A stretch of DNA of 64,000 nt, from NCBI GenBank assembly GCA_022570795.1, contig JAKUDP010000028.1, forward strand, positions 558,001 to 622,000, given 5' to 3'. The first letter of the stretch is position 1; each line of letters begins with the position of its first letter. The DNA comes from Sphaerulina vaccinii (lineage: Eukaryota > Ascomycota > Dothideomycetes > Mycosphaerellales > Mycosphaerellaceae). The position numbers were made by a program, and so were the translations under genes. Shown here piece by piece: positions 21,247-31,877 of the stretch. Below the pieces are notes generated by a model. That model was given only the letters and a program-made list of their open reading frames with translations. It was not told the origin of the DNA and did no database searches.

Positions 21247-23313
21247 ATGTCGATGCCGGATGTACGACCACAGCCCATACGGGTTGACTCGCCACTTAGT
21301 AACTGCCCACCGAACGTGGCGCAGACATTCATAGCTCTTGACAGAGGACTGAATGAGCTTGCCAGCTCTAGATCACTGGATACAAGCGTGCAAATGGACA
21401 AGCCACGCACGAACTCGAAGACGAAGCCAGCCTCCCTACGATTCTTCGTCGTCGATGACCCAAAGCAGCTCAAGGACAAAGCTCAGCTCAAAGCCAATCG
21501 ACAGCATGTTATGCACGACTATCTAGACAAGGAACGTCAAAATCCACATTCTGCCGATATCCGCATCACGAAAGCTGGCAGGAAACGGAAACGGTCCAGC
21601 GTGAAGTCGTCAAGCAATCCTGCTGCACCAAGCAATATCTTCGCGAAGCAGACGCAAACCACGGCGGTTGTACGATCAGAGCGGAGTCCACCAACGCTGC
21701 CAACAGAGGATGATGTAGTATGTACGGTACACATGCCGTCGCCCGAGGTCGTCCTTCCCAAGCCCGTCAAGTTCGTGGACGATATATCTCCGCTTGTAAG
21801 AGGAATCGCAGGCGGGTTCGACAACTCACGCTATCTTCGAGCTTCTCCAGAAAGCATTCCCGGACCTATAGCGCAAGCATACCTTGGCTCTAACATCCAG
21901 CCTTTCGCTTGTTGGCCGACTTTAGACGACCCAACACTCAGTGTCGAACAGTTGAAGTGGAGCTGTAGTAGACATTTCGGATCATACGGCATTAGTCGAC
22001 ATTGGATACCAGAGTTGTTGAAGGCAAAACACGCTTTTCTGAGCACGATTTGTATCTCCGCTTCACACGATGATATTATGATGCGTGGGCAACAGGCGCC
22101 ACACGAGAGGAAACCGTATGGTTCTACAGACAGATTGAAGGTCCGATCAGAGGTCCTCGGGCTGATCAATCAAGCTCTCGCCGATCCGGCAATGCAGACC
22201 ACGGACGCTACTCTCATGTCTGTACTTCATGTTCTGAACAGTGAGATCATGGGATGCGATGATCGAATCATGCGAATACATCAGCATGGCTTGGATGACC
22301 TTGTAAAGGAAAGAGGCGGGCTAGGAAAGTTGGGTATCGATGGACAGCTGGCCAGCATACTGACTATCACGATGTTCTTGATCTCTGCTCTTCGTGAGAC
22401 GGAGCCTGATCCGACCTACGCCAGATATGCTCGCCAACACCGAGCAGTCTCGCATAATACATCTAGGCAGATCCCAGAATCTCCCCTGTACGTGCGACTA
22501 ACTGGCTACGAGACGATCAAACGAGCTGTACAAGAGACAAGTCCAACTTTCCACCTCCTCGAACTACTCCGGCGACTACCAGCTGCTTTCCTACTCGAAA
22601 ACAATCCTTCCGGAGCACTACCAGCAGCAGCTACCTCAAGCGTCACCTCTCTACGAGATCAGATATTCGCCCTCCCATCCTCAGACACTCTAGCTTTCCC
22701 ATCCACTCACACGCGCTGCCAATACGAAGCCCTCCGTCTAACAGCTCTAGTCTACTCCCACGCTCTGGCCTCCAAAATCCCTTTCTCCTCCTCCGCAGCA
22801 CAACTATCACGAGTCTACAACTCCAGCACAGCCAAATGTAACCTCTCCTCCGACCATCTCCACAACTCCGACATAGGAAGTCTAAGCTGGCATATCCTGA
22901 TCAAAACGGCACTGATAAGAACAAATCTCAGTGACTGCTGGGGTCACCTGGCAGGTGTTTTGTTCTTCGTCACGCTGATAGCTGGTGCTTGTGCAAATCC
23001 TGATTCGGATTGTAATAAATCGAGAAGAGAGTTGAGTGTGGAAGAAGAAGAGGGAAGGAAATGGTTGGCTGCTATTACAGTTCGATGTAGTATTGTGTTG
23101 AGCTTTGAATTTGGAGAAGTGGTCTTGGAGACGTTGAAGAGGCTTGTGGGTATTGAGAGGGTGCTTGGAGAGGGCGGCGGCAATCGATCGTCATCTCGCT
23201 ATGATGGCGATGCAGGTATGAAGGCACATCATGGTGGCTCCTATGGACCTGCAGAAGTGCCGCTTGCGCAGCACACGTTTGCAGACTATGCGCAGGATTT
23301 CATGGCTGGGTAG
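21247..23313 (+). CDS. fungal transcription-factor-domain protein, no zinc cluster
   Basis: Predicted nuclear regulator of the fungal-specific transcription factor domain (Fungal_trans_2-like) type. The frame is open from 21115, but the first ATG is at 21247 (MSMPDVRPQPIRVDS), giving 688 residues. About residues 60-100 hold the segment common in such proteins (FFVVDDPKQLKDKAQLKANR, then QHVMHDYLDKERQ). A basic patch follows (KAGRKRKRSS, probable nuclear signal). The C-terminal two-thirds is helical, with the family's typical beginning (a segment around CWPTLDDPTLSVEQLKWSC) and an HVLNSEIMGCDDRIMRIHQ helix pair. No Zn2Cys6 cluster is visible in the chain. Either the binding domain has been lost, as is common for this family, or it lies in an unseen upstream exon. 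One exon as read. Confidence 0.75.
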   Translation: MSMPDVRPQPIRVDSPLSNCPPNVAQTFIALDRGLNELASSRSLDTSVQMDKPRTNSKTKPASLRFFVVDDPKQLKDKAQLKANRQHVMHDYLDKERQNPHSADIRITKAGRKRKRSSVKSSSNPAAPSNIFAKQTQTTAVVRSERSPPTLPTEDDVVCTVHMPSPEVVLPKPVKFVDDISPLVRGIAGGFDNSRYLRASPESIPGPIAQAYLGSNIQPFACWPTLDDPTLSVEQLKWSCSRHFGSYGISRHWIPELLKAKHAFLSTICISASHDDIMMRGQQAPHERKPYGSTDRLKVRSEVLGLINQALADPAMQTTDATLMSVLHVLNSEIMGCDDRIMRIHQHGLDDLVKERGGLGKLGIDGQLASILTITMFLISALRETEPDPTYARYARQHRAVSHNTSRQIPESPLYVRLTGYETIKRAVQETSPTFHLLELLRRLPAAFLLENNPSGALPAAATSSVTSLRDQIFALPSSDTLAFPSTHTRCQYEALRLTALVYSHALASKIPFSSSAAQLSRVYNSSTAKCNLSSDHLHNSDIGSLSWHILIKTALIRTNLSDCWGHLAGVLFFVTLIAGACANPDSDCNKSRRELSVEEEEGRKWLAAITVRCSIVLSFEFGEVVLETLKRLVGIERVLGEGGGNRSSSRYDGDAGMKAHHGGSYGPAEVPLAQHTFADYAQDFMAG

Positions 23314-23510
23314 CGTCAGTAAAGAGTACAGTGCTATATGCAATAGAACCTTGAAGAAGAAGTGACACTAGCGAGTCGGTGCACATTGATGTGGTCATGA
23401 CCAAGCGCAAAAGTGCGCATTTCGTTTCGTAGGCTGTGCAAATGGCAAGAATATGTATGATACATGAGGCTGCAATTCGTTGCACTTCAATGCCTAGCTC
23501 GAATGTGTGG

Positions 23511-23529
23511 TATGTAGTAGTAGTAGTAG
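23511..23529. repeat. TAG trinucleotide run
   Basis: About six TAG units next to the 3' end of the Zds-like gene. Simple repeat. Confidence 0.8.
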
Positions 23530-23540
23530 CGATGGCCAGA

Positions 23541-23950
23541 TCACCACAACTCTTGTTCTTTTTCATCATCGTCATTCCATAGACCTTGTTGTGTGTCATA
23601 TGGCTGGGTGGACTTTTGATAGCCAAGGTAATCATTGGTACTAGCCACTTTGTACCCGTTGGAAGAGCTGTTCCCATCTGAAGAGCCATTAGCTCGGCCG
23701 TTTTCCCTAGAACTCTTCGCTCTGGGTCGACCATACTCATCAGCTGAAGTTCGTCGGGCATTATTTTGTTCTCGTTGCCCTTCATGTACGGCGTCAAAGC
23801 TTGTCTGCGCCTCCGAGTTTGCTTTGTTGGCATCTTGTCGCGCTTGTTCCTGACAGATAATGTTAGTACCTGGGTCGGACGATGCGCACATAACTGACTC
23901 ACTTCTTGCCATCGCTGATACTGGTTGTACTCGGGAGGGTGTTGCTGAGA

Positions 23951-23982
<32 letters not shown>

Positions 23983-26536
23983 TTTGCTGCTGTTCTCTTT
24001 GCTGGGCTGTCCTTTGGGCTGGTATTTGCATCTGAGGATGCATCATCTGCACTTTGGCGAGGTAGGAATACATGAAGTTTGACAACAGCACCTGACTATA
24101 CAGAGCTCTTCTGGGATTTGCCAGCTTGATGTGTGCCATTCTGTAGATAGCTCGTTCCTCAAGAATGCTGAATCGTGTCCAGTTATAATCAATGTCAGGC
24201 TTGAGGATCCGTGGTGGTGGCTCTGGAGAGTGATTTCGATCTCCTTTCTTCTTTCTCTCCTTGAGGTCTCCATCAGACGTTTTCTTCTTGTTGCCAAAGA
24301 TGGCGGATAGCAGGCCCGAGTCTTTCTCTTTGTCCTTCTTGGAAGAGTCTGCCTTCTTGCCATCTTTCTTGCGTTCTTCGTCTAACTTGATATCTTCTCG
24401 ATTGAGCACAATACTTTCTCTGCCTCGTGCAGGCACAGTTCCGTCAATGGAGTTTTGAAGTACGTCCAACCTCGCTTTGTCTGTGGAATTCTTGGAGAGC
24501 TTGCTAGACTTGGACGACTTGCTAGATTCGGCTCCTGAGTCGTCTTTGGACTTATCGTCGCTTCCCAGAATCCACTTCCAGCTGCTCTTTCGCGGCCCAT
24601 CTTTCTTTTCAGCCTTCTTCTCATCGAAAGTCGGGATCATGGTGAGCGATTCGGTGCCCATGCTACCACTGCCAGGAAGTGGTGATGGGTTTGAAGACAA
24701 ATCATCGAGTTTTGACGATGGGGTACTCTGACGACTGCCTGGCGCTGGACGCATATGTGCACCTCCGCGTTGGAATTGTCGAGGGACCTCGTGAGACGAC
24801 TTCCGCTCAGGAATGGATTGAACCAGGTTGCTAGTGGGTACTTTGGAGCCATCGGGCAGTGTTTCTACTATCTGCGGCAACGGGTTCTTGTTGTCGTAGC
24901 CTGGAAGTTGAGCAGTAGTCCGCCCTGGAGATGCTATACGGGATTGGAACTGTTTCGGCGGCTGCGATGCTGGTGGTTGCGACACTGGGCGTTCTTCGTA
25001 CTCGTGATATTCTGTCTCGTTCCTTGATGGCGGCGATGTGCTGGCTCTGCTACTAGACTGATCTGCTGAAAGATCTTCTGAAGACTGCGTTTGACCGTAC
25101 TGATTTCTGCGATCATATTTCGGTCTAGGTTGGCCATTCCGTGAATCCTTGGGCGGTGGTATAGGCTCCGTCTGCACTCGAGCCAGCCCGAGTGTAGGCT
25201 CTCGATCTTCGCTATCGTGGACTGCAGAGGACTGTGCACCATGTTCATCAACCTCCTGATCTGGCTTCCTTTGTGCAGCAGCACGCTTTGAGAAAGGTAC
25301 TCGTTCGCCCTTTTTGAGACTGCCTCTTCGGTATGTTGTCCTCGTCGATCGCTTCAATGTTCCCATAGCTGGAGGCAAAATCGGCATGTCTTGATTCGCG
25401 GGAACTTCCACGCCAGAATCCAAGGACCGCCTCTGAGTCTCCAGGCTCATGCGACGCATCAGCTGGGTCGGATCATTGACCAATTCCTCCAGATCTTGTA
25501 AATTGGCCACTGTGGTCTGCCCTTCCACCTGCATGCCTTTCGATCTCTTTCTCTTCAGCCGCTCTGCACCATCCTGATAGTTGCCTCTTGTGTCGATCGA
25601 GTGAGAAAGCATGCTCTTCTTCCGTCGTAGACTGCTGGCAGCAGAGCCAGAACGTGAGAGGCTCTCTGGTGACAGGCTGTTCTCATCACCAGACCTTCGC
25701 CGTATCCTGTCCACGCGATCTTCTATGAATGTCTTGAACTCCTTGGGCGCCAGTTCTGGATGCAGCCGAGCAGGAACCCAGAACAGCTTCGATGGGTCGT
25801 CTTCATCATCGTCACTGGAAGGCGCAACACTGGAGATACTGCTGACGCCTCCGAATGATGGTAGATCCGGGTCAGCAGTGTCAACGTTCATGGACATGCG
25901 CCTGATTGCCTGGAGATTGCTGAGCTCCTGTGCCACTGCTGCCGGACTCGACTCGTAGTCGATATCGTTCAGCGGGAACTGCTGCACAGCGGTGTCGGTG
26001 CTGGACTGCCGGCTAAGGGGTGGAGGGGATAAGGGAGAGTTCTCAGAGCCACGCGAGCTGTTCCGTTGCAACGTCTTGGGCGAGGACTGGCCCCGGCTGT
26101 AGTCGCTGCCATGGTCGGAGAGATTGCTGCTGGTGGGCAGTCTCTCATTGCTCTGCGCGCGTGCCAGTGGAGTGCGTGCTGACGGACTGGACGCGGAAGC
26201 AGACGAGGTATTGCTGGCACCGTCAATGAGCGCCCCATGCCTCCGCTGCCGCCGGGCCTCGAAGCTCTCACGCTCGCTGGGACTGTTGATGTAACTCAGT
26301 GGCCGCGGATTGTGGCGCTCGTCCATGCTGGCTGCGGGTCCTGGAGGCGGCGCTTCCTCGTACCACGAGTGGATGGTCTCGGTTACGTGGTGCGTGTCAT
26401 CGGAGATGCTCAGCTGCGGAGTGTGGCCTCGCGAGGTGGGAGGGGACGGGGTGGTGAGGGCGGAGTTGCTGCTGCTCTTCCGGGCTCGGTACAGACGCTC
26501 CAGCTCTGCCTGTCGTTGTCGCTGCTGCACCTCCAT
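23541..26536 (-). CDS. ZDS1: Zds1-like protein (PP2A-Cdc55 regulator)
   Basis: Large, mostly disordered regulator. Yeast Zds1/Zds2 bind the PP2A subunit Cdc55, control mitotic exit and polarity and keep Cdc55 cytoplasmic. Two exons: 26536-23903 and 23849-23541; the 53-bp intron has GTGAGT, a TACTAAC branch site and CTGTCAG. The product is 980 residues. The one conserved domain is the C-terminal Zds_C motif (about 782-840): PDIDYNWTRFSILEERAIYR, MAHIKLANPRRALYSQVLLS and NFMYSYLAKVQMMHP. It is followed directly by a poly-Gln run. Before it come a coiled N-terminus (EVQQRQRQAELERLYRARK), long Ser/Pro-rich stretches with many SP/TP sites and a KDKKEKDSG-like basic region. The domain places the family firmly; one-to-one orthology is inferred. 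Confidence 0.88.
23951..23992. repeat. CAG/CAA poly-Gln tract
   Basis: Mixed CTG/TTG triplets on the plus strand encode about 10 consecutive glutamines, plus further Gln on both sides, in the Zds-like protein right after its conserved domain. Length-variable triplet tracts like this often differ between isolates. Confidence 0.8.
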
Positions 26537-27352
26537 GGCTGTGGTTCACCAGTTCACCAACTGCATGCCAGGAATGCTGACTCGCCGCTCGTTCGTTTCA
26601 GCAGCATTCCCCCCGCTCTGCCTCTGCTACTATCGCTGCTGCTGTGCTCGAGATGCCCGTGGAAGTGGTCATGTCAGGTTGTGAGAGACAGGTCAGGTCA
26701 GGTCGGGTCAGGTCGTGCGTGGAGTTCTCGTCGGTGATCGTGTGCTTCAGGTTGGCGGCGCGTGCATGTAAAGGACTATACTCGCCTACTTACCTCTTAC
26801 AGTGCTAGTGGCTCCGAATCATGCACCGTTTATGCGCCACTATTTTCAGGCCCTGCAAGTCTAGATTTGTACAATATTTCTTGACATGTGCTCGAGCAGA
26901 TAATCGCGTCCATTCAACAATTCGCCTCGTGACCTATACACATCGTGTACCTGGAAACATCTACAGATCGATCACTCTGTTCCGGACATGTCTCCTTCAC
27001 TACGACGACCCTCTTCAATGCAGTGTGCCAATGCCTACTAAATGCTAGGCCTCGAACTAGTGCCAGACTCGAGACTGGCTGTCAGCATTATTACAGCAGA
27101 CTCTCCGTAATTCAGTACCTCGTCTCCTTTGGGCAGAGATTCGCTGCGAAGAAGCCTCCAAGTATGCGATCAGATAATAGATCAATAAACGATGGTATGA
27201 AGATTGACCGCAGCCATTCCATGCTGTCTTGATGACGTGACGTGCTATATCATCCCAAGGTCTGTTTACAACATCCAGTCTCTTGTCACTTTACCCAACT
27301 CGACAACAATCAAAAGCTTTCCTACATAAGACCCAGCAGGCTTTCTCCCACC
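26537..27352. other. intergenic region, Zds-like / Mpv17-like
   Basis: Divergent promoter region. It contains a pentanucleotide GGTCR run (26691-26715) in the probable leader of the Zds-like gene. Overlapping readings of up to 166 codons here are antisense extensions of that gene without family features. Confidence 0.5.
26691..26715. repeat. GGTCA/GGTCG tandem repeat (5 units)
   Basis: Five 5-bp units (GGTCA x2, GGTCG, GGTCA, GGTCG) in the 5' region of the Zds-like gene. Confidence 0.75.
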
Positions 27353-28039
27353 ATGCCGTCTCGAATTGTCAAATCCACCATTCAAGCATGTGCATTGAGC
27401 GCACTGTCTAACTTCCTTGCACAAGTCATCAGAAGCTATCGATCTGGAGTATGTTCATCATGTTGAATCTCGATTCACAGGAAAGCTAACCAGAAACTCG
27501 CATAGATGCCCTTCACGTTAGACATCATTGATCTACTTCGCTTTGTCACATTCTCAATGATCATGTGTCCTCCAAATGTGATCTGGCAAAGTTTTCTCGA
27601 AGCTCAATTTCCAGCATATGGCAATGAACGCACGACATCAGAGAAGGAGAAGTCAAAAGACAAGGTCGCGCCAAAACGGCTCAACATCAAGAACACGGCT
27701 ACCAAATTTGCCTTGGACCAGACGATCGGCGCAGCAGTCAATGTACGCATTCTGCTGTTTGTATGAACTATCTGAAAGGCCACTGATAAGTGCCTTTAGA
27801 CTACCCTCTTCATCATTGGCATCGCCCTTCTTCGCGGTCAAGGCTGGTCTTCTGCGCTTTCAGATGTACAGACCAAGTTCTGGCCCACAACCTTTGCCGG
27901 CCAGAAGCTGTGGCCTGCTGTAAGCATTGTGAGCTTTACCATGTTGAAGAAGCCCGAGCAACGTATGCTATTTGGCTCTGTGGCTGGGCTATTCTGGGGT
28001 ATCTATCTGTCTCTGGTAGCCGGCGCGAAGAAGCCATAA
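27353..28039 (+). CDS. Mpv17/PMP22-family membrane protein
   Basis: Small integral membrane protein of the Mpv17/PMP22 family, found in peroxisomal or mitochondrial inner membranes and thought to form channels or affect metabolite flux. Three exons: 27353-27448, 27506-27742 and 27800-28039, all phase 0; introns GTATGT...GCATAG and GTACGC...TTTAG. The 190 residues have about four membrane stretches: ALSALSNFLAQVI (13-25), LLRFVTFSMIMCPPNVIWQ (about 42-60), TLFIIGIALLRG (about 113-124) and MLFGSVAGLFWGIYLSLVAG (about 167-186). The third exon carries the diagnostic KFWPTTFAGQKLWPAVSIV pattern. The loop at 65-100 is unusually Lys/Glu-rich. Family membership is secure; the compartment is not. Convergent with the MFS gene (84 bp). 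Confidence 0.85.
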
Positions 28040-28123
28040 GCTAGCATAGCTTGGTCGGTAGAATCGAGAATACTGCGGATATGTCGCTCACGAGTAGTGT
28101 CTTGTGTTCTAGTCTGAGCTGGC

Positions 28124-29911
28124 TCAGATCTCAACTTTGTGCTTGCGGAGCATGATAGAGCCACCACCAATCACGATGATGGCAACCAGTAGTATAGCAT
28201 TGAAGATAGCCATAAGAAAGAATGGCGCACCTGTATGCCACTTGTCGAATAGGACCCCTCCAGTCTTCGTCAAGATCAAGATACCTGCTCCTCCGGCGAA
28301 GGAATACATTCCAGCTATGCTGCCTGAAAGTCGTGCCCTGTCAATCTTAGGTGCAGGGCGATTGCGAGACACTTGATGCAGTAGTGGAGCACCCTCTTCT
28401 TCCGTTGCAGGCTCATTCTGCGAGATGTCTCCCAGCCCAGATATGTCATCGTGGGGCGCGGCTTGATTGACGCCACGCCCAAGCAGTGCAAGCGAGCATA
28501 CGATAGATCCAATCTGTGAAACACCAACCAGGACCACAGAGAGGATTGCCCATTGTCCCCCACTGTGAAAAGGATCCGGATTCGAGAGCAGACCGAAGCT
28601 CACATACCCGACCACCCCTACTGCCGCGGCGAGAAGCAACGGCCACTCCGACTTTCCCCTGGACGCTCGTCCGCCCACCCAGCCAAACAAGGGCGCACAG
28701 ATGAGGGCTGCCAGTTCTCCGATGCCAGTGAGAGCTGCAGCTAGTTTGTACGCTCGCTCACATTCTCGCTTGATGTCGGTAAGGTTGTCAGGATTTGATC
28801 GACATAGGCCATTGCGAACAAAGTAAGCATTCACGAAGAGTGGAATGAACAAACTGATCCCCACTGACGAGGCTCTCGCAACGAAGCCTCCTAGGTACCC
28901 GAGTCCAATCGCTGGATCTGTGAAGCCAAGTTTGAGGGACTCCTTCGCCAATAAAAAGTACGAAGGTTGTGGTGTTAAGATAATGTGTGGGTGACCTTCT
29001 GGGCCAACAGTGGTCGTCTCATCGTAAGGAGGTCGGAACAGGCAACTGATACCTTTCTTCTCCTCGCCTGGCAAATTACGTAGTCCGACGAATATAAACA
29101 CCGCAACGCCAATTGCCACTGCGGCAACGATATAGAAGCTGACTTGGACGCTGCTAGCGGGACCCCAGCCATCCTGCTGGAGGTGGGCCGGAAGTGGTAG
29201 GAAGATAGCTAGTGCTACAAGTGCGCCTGCACCTGTAAAGAATCCAACCAATCCAGCTAGCTGAGAGGTTCCGGCACCTAGATCGTCTCCCTCGACTCCA
29301 GTCCGCTCTTGGTCCTTCCCAGAACCTCCACTGCGCTGACCACTGGACGCAAAGCTCGCCGGAGTGATGGTGAGCTCGCTATTGATGCTTGGAGACGCAG
29401 CATGACCTGCGCTGCCATTGCAGCCGATGTCCTCTTCCTGTAACCTTGCTACGCGACCGTTCGGTGCTGAAGTCTCCTCATCTTCCGCTGCCTTTCCTTG
29501 CATCACCATGGAGGGCAACACAGCAGTAACCATTGTTGTGCAGGCTGCAGCTCCAAGGCTGAATCCCAATCTGGCTATCAACAGCTCCGGATAGACGTTG
29601 GTGCTTTGTACTAGACATGCTAGTGAGATTGCCACAATCGAGTACCCCATTACTGCCACTATCCGCACGCCTATGCGATCACTCAAAAGTCCCCATAGCG
29701 GACAGGCCACCAATGCGAGACACTCATCTGCGAAGCCTAACGTTCCCACTGCATCGCCGACTCTCTCTTTCTGGCCAATAACTTCGGTGACCACGAAGGA
29801 GATGCTGCTGTTAACGAATACCAGGAAAGCGATGCTGAAGAGCGCAATGCCGAGCAAGTACGTGCTGACTTGCAATCGTGTCGCCGTGAGTGTTGGGAAG
29901 AAGCGAGGCAT
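28124..29911 (-). CDS. MFS transporter with long central loop
   Basis: Single-exon 595-residue major facilitator. Helices 1-6 occupy about residues 12-170. They include ECLALVACPLWGLLSDRIGV, a motif-A-like helix 2/3 loop, and a helix-4/5 segment LLIARLGFSLGAAACTTMVT. A polar loop of about 80 residues (EDEETSAPNGRVARLQEEDI) is followed by a second bundle with LPLPAHLQQDGWGP, GGFVARASSVGISLFIPLFV and CAPLFGWVGGRASRGKSEWP. A cytosolic loop with an acidic stretch then precedes the last pair of helices. The general layout resembles fungal YCR023C-like and SLC18-like members, but I cannot assign a substrate. It ends at the membrane-proximal RKHKVEI tail. Confidence 0.82.
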   Translation of the reverse strand: MPRFFPTLTATRLQVSTYLLGIALFSIAFLVFVNSSISFVVTEVIGQKERVGDAVGTLGFADECLALVACPLWGLLSDRIGVRIVAVMGYSIVAISLACLVQSTNVYPELLIARLGFSLGAAACTTMVTAVLPSMVMQGKAAEDEETSAPNGRVARLQEEDIGCNGSAGHAASPSINSELTITPASFASSGQRSGGSGKDQERTGVEGDDLGAGTSQLAGLVGFFTGAGALVALAIFLPLPAHLQQDGWGPASSVQVSFYIVAAVAIGVAVFIFVGLRNLPGEEKKGISCLFRPPYDETTTVGPEGHPHIILTPQPSYFLLAKESLKLGFTDPAIGLGYLGGFVARASSVGISLFIPLFVNAYFVRNGLCRSNPDNLTDIKRECERAYKLAAALTGIGELAALICAPLFGWVGGRASRGKSEWPLLLAAAVGVVGYVSFGLLSNPDPFHSGGQWAILSVVLVGVSQIGSIVCSLALLGRGVNQAAPHDDISGLGDISQNEPATEEEGAPLLHQVSRNRPAPKIDRARLSGSIAGMYSFAGGAGILILTKTGGVLFDKWHTGAPFFLMAIFNAILLVAIIVIGGGSIMLRKHKVEI

Positions 29912-30335
29912 TGTCGCGAAATGTGTGAGTTGTCAATCTCAGTCTGGTCGTGTTCGTAAAGTCTCGTCCATCATGCAATGCTGTTCATCAGCCAACTTCA
30001 ATGTTGTTGACGTCTGCTGGGATGATGCTGATGATGATGGACGCGAGGGAACTGCGGAGACAAGGTTTGGTGGAGCATTCACTCTTGAGTCTTGACTCAG
30101 CATTCGCAGTCTTCCTCCCTTGCTACACGATCACTGTCTTCCATAATTACAACAAAAGAGAGAAGTACGCATTACAGCACACTAAGGATTCGGAGAGGAA
30201 GTTGAGATCTGTGCTGCTCGCAAGGTTCGACGTTGTGACTTCTGAGGTCCAAAACATTCAAACATCGCCGCAAAAAGCCACCACCACAAACCTGAACCAT
30301 AGATGAACGCCCAGAAGACAAAAAGCAATGTCTCG
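29912..30335. other. intergenic region upstream of MFS transporter
   Basis: Promoter side of the leftward MFS gene. It holds a GATGAT-rich patch near 30018-30041. No gene recognised. The tRNA-like remnant begins at 30336. Confidence 0.5.
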
Positions 30336-30488
30336 CGACGTTGGCAGGACTCGAACCTACGCCCTGGGCGATTGTTAGCGACTGCAGAAGTGGTGGTGAT
30401 TAAAGGGTGAACGAACTCCGAAGAGAATTGATAGCATGTTGGACAACGTCCAAACGATTCTAGTCAATCGCATTAACCACCTGAAAAC
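30336..30488 (-). pseudogene. degenerate or rearranged tRNA-Ser-like locus
   Basis: Read on the minus strand. The T arm GTAGG-TTCGAGT-CCTGC (30360-30344) is canonical and contains a perfect B box GGTTCGAGTCC (30357-30347). Next comes a 3' acceptor strand CAACGTC (30343-30337). Upstream is a D-loop-like GTGGTTAA (30480-30473) and an anticodon stem ATTGA/TCAAT (30468-30464 with 30431-30427) around CTAGAA, which would give an AGA (Ser) anticodon with a 25-base insert after position 37, exactly where fungal tRNA introns lie. A CTC-TTCG-GAG mini-hairpin follows, as in a Ser variable arm. However, about 50 extra bases separate it from the T arm, the only 5' partner of the acceptor strand (GACGTTG, 30450-30444) lies inside the intron-like insert, and the D stem does not pair. 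I read it as a tRNA-Ser pseudogene or rearranged copy. Confidence 0.4.
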
Positions 30489-30929
30489 AGGTCAGTAAGA
30501 CTCATTGTGTGAAGACAAGTGGCTGAACTCACTTTGCTACAACGCCTTGATGAGTAAGCATGTCTATGCTTGATATATGGTTATCCAGATTTTGGCGTAG
30601 CACACCTGAGAGCATAGTGAGCAGTAAAAGCTATGTGCCAAGACAAACATGAACTAGCGTGGTGTCTTTGTCATTCGTCGGATGAGATTGAATCTGGAAA
30701 GTCTCTCCAAGGACTACCAGAAGAATTACATAACGTTCAGCGTTTACCAGCGCCCTCGGCATCAACTTACAGCTTGGAAGTGGCAGATGTTGATGTCCCT
30801 GAGCAATCTGTTCGATGTCTTCTGACACGACCTTCTTAGAAGCAACAACATAACTTGTCTATCGATCACCATCAGAGAATAGCTAAAGCCTCGGTATGGC
30901 ATATTGCAAGACATAAAGGCAACGCTCAC
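30489..30929. other. intergenic region downstream of amidase gene
   Basis: 3' flank of the leftward nitrilase-family gene. No supported gene. Short readings on both strands lack family features. Confidence 0.5.
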
Positions 30930-31877
30930 TCAAACTTCCGGATACACATCAGTCCTCCGCAGCAATGGCAGCATTCTCGTACGAATCTTCTGCACCTTCT
31001 CCAGATCAATATCGCCAAAGATCACCTCAGGCTCATCTTTCTTTTCGCCACTGCATTCTGCGACCACTTCGCCCCATGGATCAATGATGATGCTATGCCC
31101 ATAGCTAGCACGTTTCTCATTGTGGCTGCCAACTTGAGCAGCTGCAAGTATGTAGCATTCCGTCTCTATTGCGCGAGCACGAAGTAGAGATAGCCACTAT
31201 CGATTGGATCAGTACTGTTTCTCGTTGAAGATTCAACTGATACTCACGTGTGCTCTTCCTGTTGGCATGGTGAAAGCTGAAGGATAGAGAAGGACATCTG
31301 CTTTCTGCCTCTTCAAAGCTAAAGCAATCTCGGGAAACCTCAAATCAAAGCAGATCATCATGCCGATACGGCCAACAGCGGAGTCAAAAGGTGGAATGAT
31401 CTCACTACCAGCTTCGACAGTATCACTTTCTTTCATGATCGGATCGCCTTCAATTTCGATGTCGAACAAATGGATCTTCTGATAACGCTGGACAATGTCG
31501 CCTTGCTCGTCTATCCAGATCAAAGTGTTCTTGATCTTGGCTGCCATTTTATCGTTGCTTGGTTCGTGGATGCCAACACTTATGGGGAGAGAGTACTTCT
31601 TGGCTTCTTCTCTCAATCCTTGAACGAATGGCGATTGCTCGACTGGCTTGCAGAGTTGGCGAGAATGCTCAGACGAGCTACCGATATAGTCACTGGCTTC
31701 AGGTAGAAACAGTGCCTGGCTATCTCGCGATCAGTTCGATGCTCTGCAACGAAGTTAAGTCTCTATCACTACCTTTGCACCACCTGCAACCGCTTTCTGG
31801 ACCACTTTCTTGCATTGGAGCAGATTCTCCATCATGCTGGCGGTGGAGGTTATCTGGCCGAGACACACGCGAGCCAT
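30930..31877 (-). CDS. nitrilase-superfamily amidase (Nit1/Nit2-like)
   Basis: Carbon-nitrogen hydrolase of the Nit branch. Characterised relatives hydrolyse deaminated glutathione or omega-amides, a metabolite-repair role in cytosol and mitochondria. Three exons: 31877-31773, 31715-31248 and 31196-30930. Introns of 57 and 51 bp have GTAGTG...CCAG and GTGAGT...GATAG. The 279 residues match the family. The catalytic triad is visible: Glu in ALFLPEASDYIG (about 40), Lys in YQKIHLFDIEIEG (about 111) and Cys in GRIGMMICFDLRFPEIALAL (about 155). MARVCLGQITST at the N-terminus and HSIIIDPWGEVVAE in the C-terminal half are typical. It is divergently paired with ERG26, with 186 bp between the two starts. 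Confidence 0.9.

Noticed and set aside
26237..26737. 166-codon plus-strand reading antisense to the Zds-like gene
   Set aside because: Complements a supported coding exon; Arg/Ser/Cys composition fits a shadow frame.
30336..30450. Intact 115-base tRNA from the GACGTTG/CAACGTC pairing
   Set aside because: No A box or D arm follows the GACGTTG strand in the right place, so a simple functional tRNA is unlikely; described as a remnant instead.
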